Below the pieces are notes generated by a model. That model saw only the letters and a list, made by a program, of their open reading frames with translations, was not told the DNA's origin and did no database searches. This document shows, piece by piece, positions 62,215-64,000 of a stretch of DNA of 64,000 nucleotides. Location: positions 62,001 to 126,000 of the forward strand of contig NZ_JALJXF010000002.1 of assembly GCF_024169925.1 (NCBI RefSeq), given 5' to 3'. The DNA is from Methylorubrum extorquens (lineage in GTDB: Bacteria > Pseudomonadota > Alphaproteobacteria > Rhizobiales > Beijerinckiaceae). Both the position numbers and the translations under genes were made by a program. The stretch's first letter is position 1; every line of letters begins with the position of its first letter.

Positions 62215-64000
62215 TCAGGGCGGCGCGAAGATCATGAGCGCATCGAGGGCGACGGCGCCTTCGCCGACGGGCCTCACCACGACGGGGTTGAGATCGATCT
62301 CCCGGATGCGCGTCTCGCTGAGGAGCGCTCGGCCCACGGCCGCGGCCACGCGGGCGACCGCCGCGACGTCGAGGGCCGGAGCGCCGCGGAACCCGTCGAG
62401 CAGGGCGGCGCTGCGCAGGGTGCGGATCTGGTCGGCGATGGCGGCCTCGTCCAGGTCCGGCGGCAGCAGGCACACGTCCTTGAGCACCTCCGCCTGGACG
62501 CCGCCGAACCCGACCAGCACCACCGGCCCCCAATCCGGATCGCTGCGGCCGCCGACGATCAGTTCGACGCCGCGCGCGCCCATCCGTTCGACGAGGACAC
62601 CGTCGAGCACCAGGCCGGGCCGGTGATGCGCGATGTTGGCGGCGAGCTGCGCCCAGCCCCGGGCCAGGTCGCCCGGGTCGGCGAGGCCGACGATGACCCC
62701 GCCGGCATCGCTCTTGTGGGACAGCTCCGCCGACTGCGCCTTGAGGACGACCGGATAGCCGAGCTGTCCGGCCGCTTCGTGTGCCTCCGCCAGGGTCGTC
62801 GCCATGCGGCTCTCCGGGAACGGGATGCCCAGGGGTGCCAGCAGGGCCTTGGCCCGGTATTCCGGTGCGACGCCCCGGACGTCGTCGGCGAAGCGCGGTG
62901 GCAGGGGCGGCACCGGCACGGCCTCCGCGGGCGTCCCACCGCGCCGCGCCGCCACGGCTAGCGCGCGGATCACCCGCTCGCAGGTGGCGAAATAGGGGAC
63001 CCCGAGGGCGCGCAGGGCCGCGATATGCTCCCCCGCCACAGCCGCGCCCTCGTCGAGGCCGCCGAAGACGACGGGCTTTCCCGGCTTCAGGGCGCGCAGG
63101 GCCGCGATGATCGGCGGGAATTTGAGGGCGCAGGTCGCCGTGTCGGTCTGGATGATGCCGAGCACCACGGCGGCGACTCGCGCGTCGTCCAAGAGCGCGG
63201 CTAGCGCACGCCGGTAGAGGTCGGGATCGACCAGGGCCTGAGCGGTGAGGTCGACCGGGTTGCTCACCGGCACGAAGTCTGGCAACGCCGCCCGCAGTGC
63301 CGGGCTGTCGGCGTCGCCGAGCGGCGGCAGGGCGAGGCCGACATCCTCCGCAAGGTCGAGGGTCAGCGCCTTGTAGGCGCCGGATTCGGTGAGCACCGCG
63401 GTGCCACCCGCGCCGAAGGGCGGGCAGCGCAGCAGCAGTTCGGCGACGTCGCCGAGTTCCTCCAGGGTGCCGACGACGCTGACGCCCGCCCGCTCGACCT
63501 TGAGGCGCATCACCGCGTAATCGCCCGCGAGCGCCCCCGTATGGGTCGCGGCCGAGCGGCGTGCCGCCTCGCCGCGCCCGGGATGGAGCAACACGACCGG
63601 CTTGCCGGCGGCGCGCGCCCGCTCGGCCGCGGCCAGGAAGCGGGCGGGTCGGCGGAACTGCTCGACGATCATCGCGATCACCCGGGTATCGGGGTCGTCG
63701 ACGAGGTGGTCGACGTAGTCCTCGACGCCGCTCGCGGCCTCGTTGCCGGTCGAGATCGAGTAGGACAGGCCGAGATCCCGAGCCAGCAGCGTGACGCCGA
63801 GTACCGCCGCCATCGCGCCGGACTGCGACACGATCCCGATGCCGGGCCGGCCGGCCAGGGGCGTCACGGGCAGTTCCACGAAGGTGAGCGGCACGCCGTC
63901 CACGAAATTGATGAGGCCGAGGCAGTTCGGCCCCTCGACGACCATGTCGGCGTCCCGCGCGATCTGGGCGATCGCGCGCTGCTCGGCGAGCCCGGACTCC
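62215..64000 (-). CDS. NDP-forming acyl-CoA synthetase (feruloyl-CoA synthetase-like), partial
   Basis: At least 594 residues, 5' end outside the window. Order: CoA-ligase domain with NCLGLINFVDGVPLTF, GIGIVSQSGAMAAVL, TGNEAASGVEDYVDHLV and the phosphohistidine region AATHTGALAGDYAVM; then the ATP-grasp domain with GYPVVLKAQSAELSHKSDAG, GVELIVGGRSDPDWGPVVLV, GFGGVQAEVLKD and terminal IREIDLNPVVVRP. This is the fused alpha-beta layout of acetate-CoA-ligase-type enzymes; FerA, the feruloyl-CoA synthetase of Sphingobium, belongs to this superfamily. With an aromatic-acid permease next to it, activation of a hydroxycinnamate is a reasonable guess; other acids are possible. Confidence 0.8.
   Translation of the reverse strand, partial: ESGLAEQRAIAQIARDADMVVEGPNCLGLINFVDGVPLTFVELPVTPLAGRPGIGIVSQSGAMAAVLGVTLLARDLGLSYSISTGNEAASGVEDYVDHLVDDPDTRVIAMIVEQFRRPARFLAAAERARAAGKPVVLLHPGRGEAARRSAATHTGALAGDYAVMRLKVERAGVSVVGTLEELGDVAELLLRCPPFGAGGTAVLTESGAYKALTLDLAEDVGLALPPLGDADSPALRAALPDFVPVSNPVDLTAQALVDPDLYRRALAALLDDARVAAVVLGIIQTDTATCALKFPPIIAALRALKPGKPVVFGGLDEGAAVAGEHIAALRALGVPYFATCERVIRALAVAARRGGTPAEAVPVPPLPPRFADDVRGVAPEYRAKALLAPLGIPFPESRMATTLAEAHEAAGQLGYPVVLKAQSAELSHKSDAGGVIVGLADPGDLARGWAQLAANIAHHRPGLVLDGVLVERMGARGVELIVGGRSDPDWGPVVLVGFGGVQAEVLKDVCLLPPDLDEAAIADQIRTLRSAALLDGFRGAPALDVAAVARVAAAVGRALLSETRIREIDLNPVVVRPVGEGAVALDALMIFAPP

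Noticed and set aside
61478..62961. Plus-strand frames opposite the MFS and acyl-CoA synthetase genes
   Set aside because: Highly charged, Arg/Asp-rich sequence with no hydrophobic or catalytic pattern, antisense to clear genes.
1..64000. CRISPR arrays, tRNA and rRNA genes
   Set aside because: No regularly spaced short repeats, no tRNA cloverleaf-like segments with CCA-side motifs and no rRNA signatures were noticed; the repeats seen are IS ends and the ~104-bp palindromes.

Overview
The window looks like part of a large plasmid or secondary replicon of a GC-rich alphaproteobacterium, most likely Methylobacterium/Methylorubrum or a close relative. This is inferred from a repABC replication/partition operon (3680-7378), very high GC, a plasmid accessory set typical of these bacteria (ArdC, DUF736, DUF6884-like, VapBC) and ~104-bp palindromic repeats. 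No rRNA, tRNA or CRISPR array was seen. The last gene runs off the 64000 end and the first, an IS630 remnant, is cut by base 1.

Layout. 1-3500: decayed plasmid genes (ParB-like, strawberry-notch-like, ArdC) broken by IS630 and ISL3 debris. 3680-7378: repA-repB-repC, with a candidate parS inside repB. 7380-13915: a dense insertion-sequence scrapyard (IS5, IS110, IS630, IS3, IS66), including an internally deleted IS3 element with an IS110 nested in it. 14153-18525: OmpK/Tsx-like outer-membrane channel, chemotaxis receptor, phenolic acid decarboxylase. 19308-22431: Tat-exported amidohydrolase, SemiSWEET-like transporter, LysR regulator. 23143-26155: Lrp-type regulator divergent from alanine racemase and D-amino-acid dehydrogenase. 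26877-39078: catabolic block with methylmalonate/malonate-semialdehyde dehydrogenase, omega-aminotransferase and a divergent XRE-cupin regulator, then a seven-gene run (branched-chain-type ABC transporter, N-carbamoyl-amino-acid amidohydrolase, M81 metallopeptidase, GntR regulator). 39360-52000: accessory backbone with HNH protein, secreted nuclease, DUF6884-like, DUF736, VapBC, ArdC and a methyltransferase gene split by two insertion sequences. 51870-56534: a second LysR/amidohydrolase neighbourhood with ABM monooxygenase, GlcG-like and VOC proteins and an MFS carrier. 56798-59200: a complete IS3 element and IS debris. 59477-64000: a repeat copy, a second near-identical OmpK/Tsx-like gene in inverted orientation, an aromatic-acid-type MFS transporter and an NDP-forming acyl-CoA synthetase.

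How the genes fit together. The catabolic genes suggest a plant-surface lifestyle: uptake and activation or decarboxylation of hydroxycinnamates, D-alanine turnover, and import and hydrolysis of carbamoylated or peptide-like nitrogen compounds feeding beta-alanine-type semialdehyde catabolism. The accessory backbone provides plasmid maintenance and defence against host restriction.

The most interesting structure I found is a two-helix leader with almost identical geometry, ending 11-12 nt before the start codons of four accessory genes (two ArdC-type, one DUF6884-like, one small hypothetical). Base pairing is preserved by compatible substitutions, so it is likely a structured regulatory leader; I do not recognise it as a known family.
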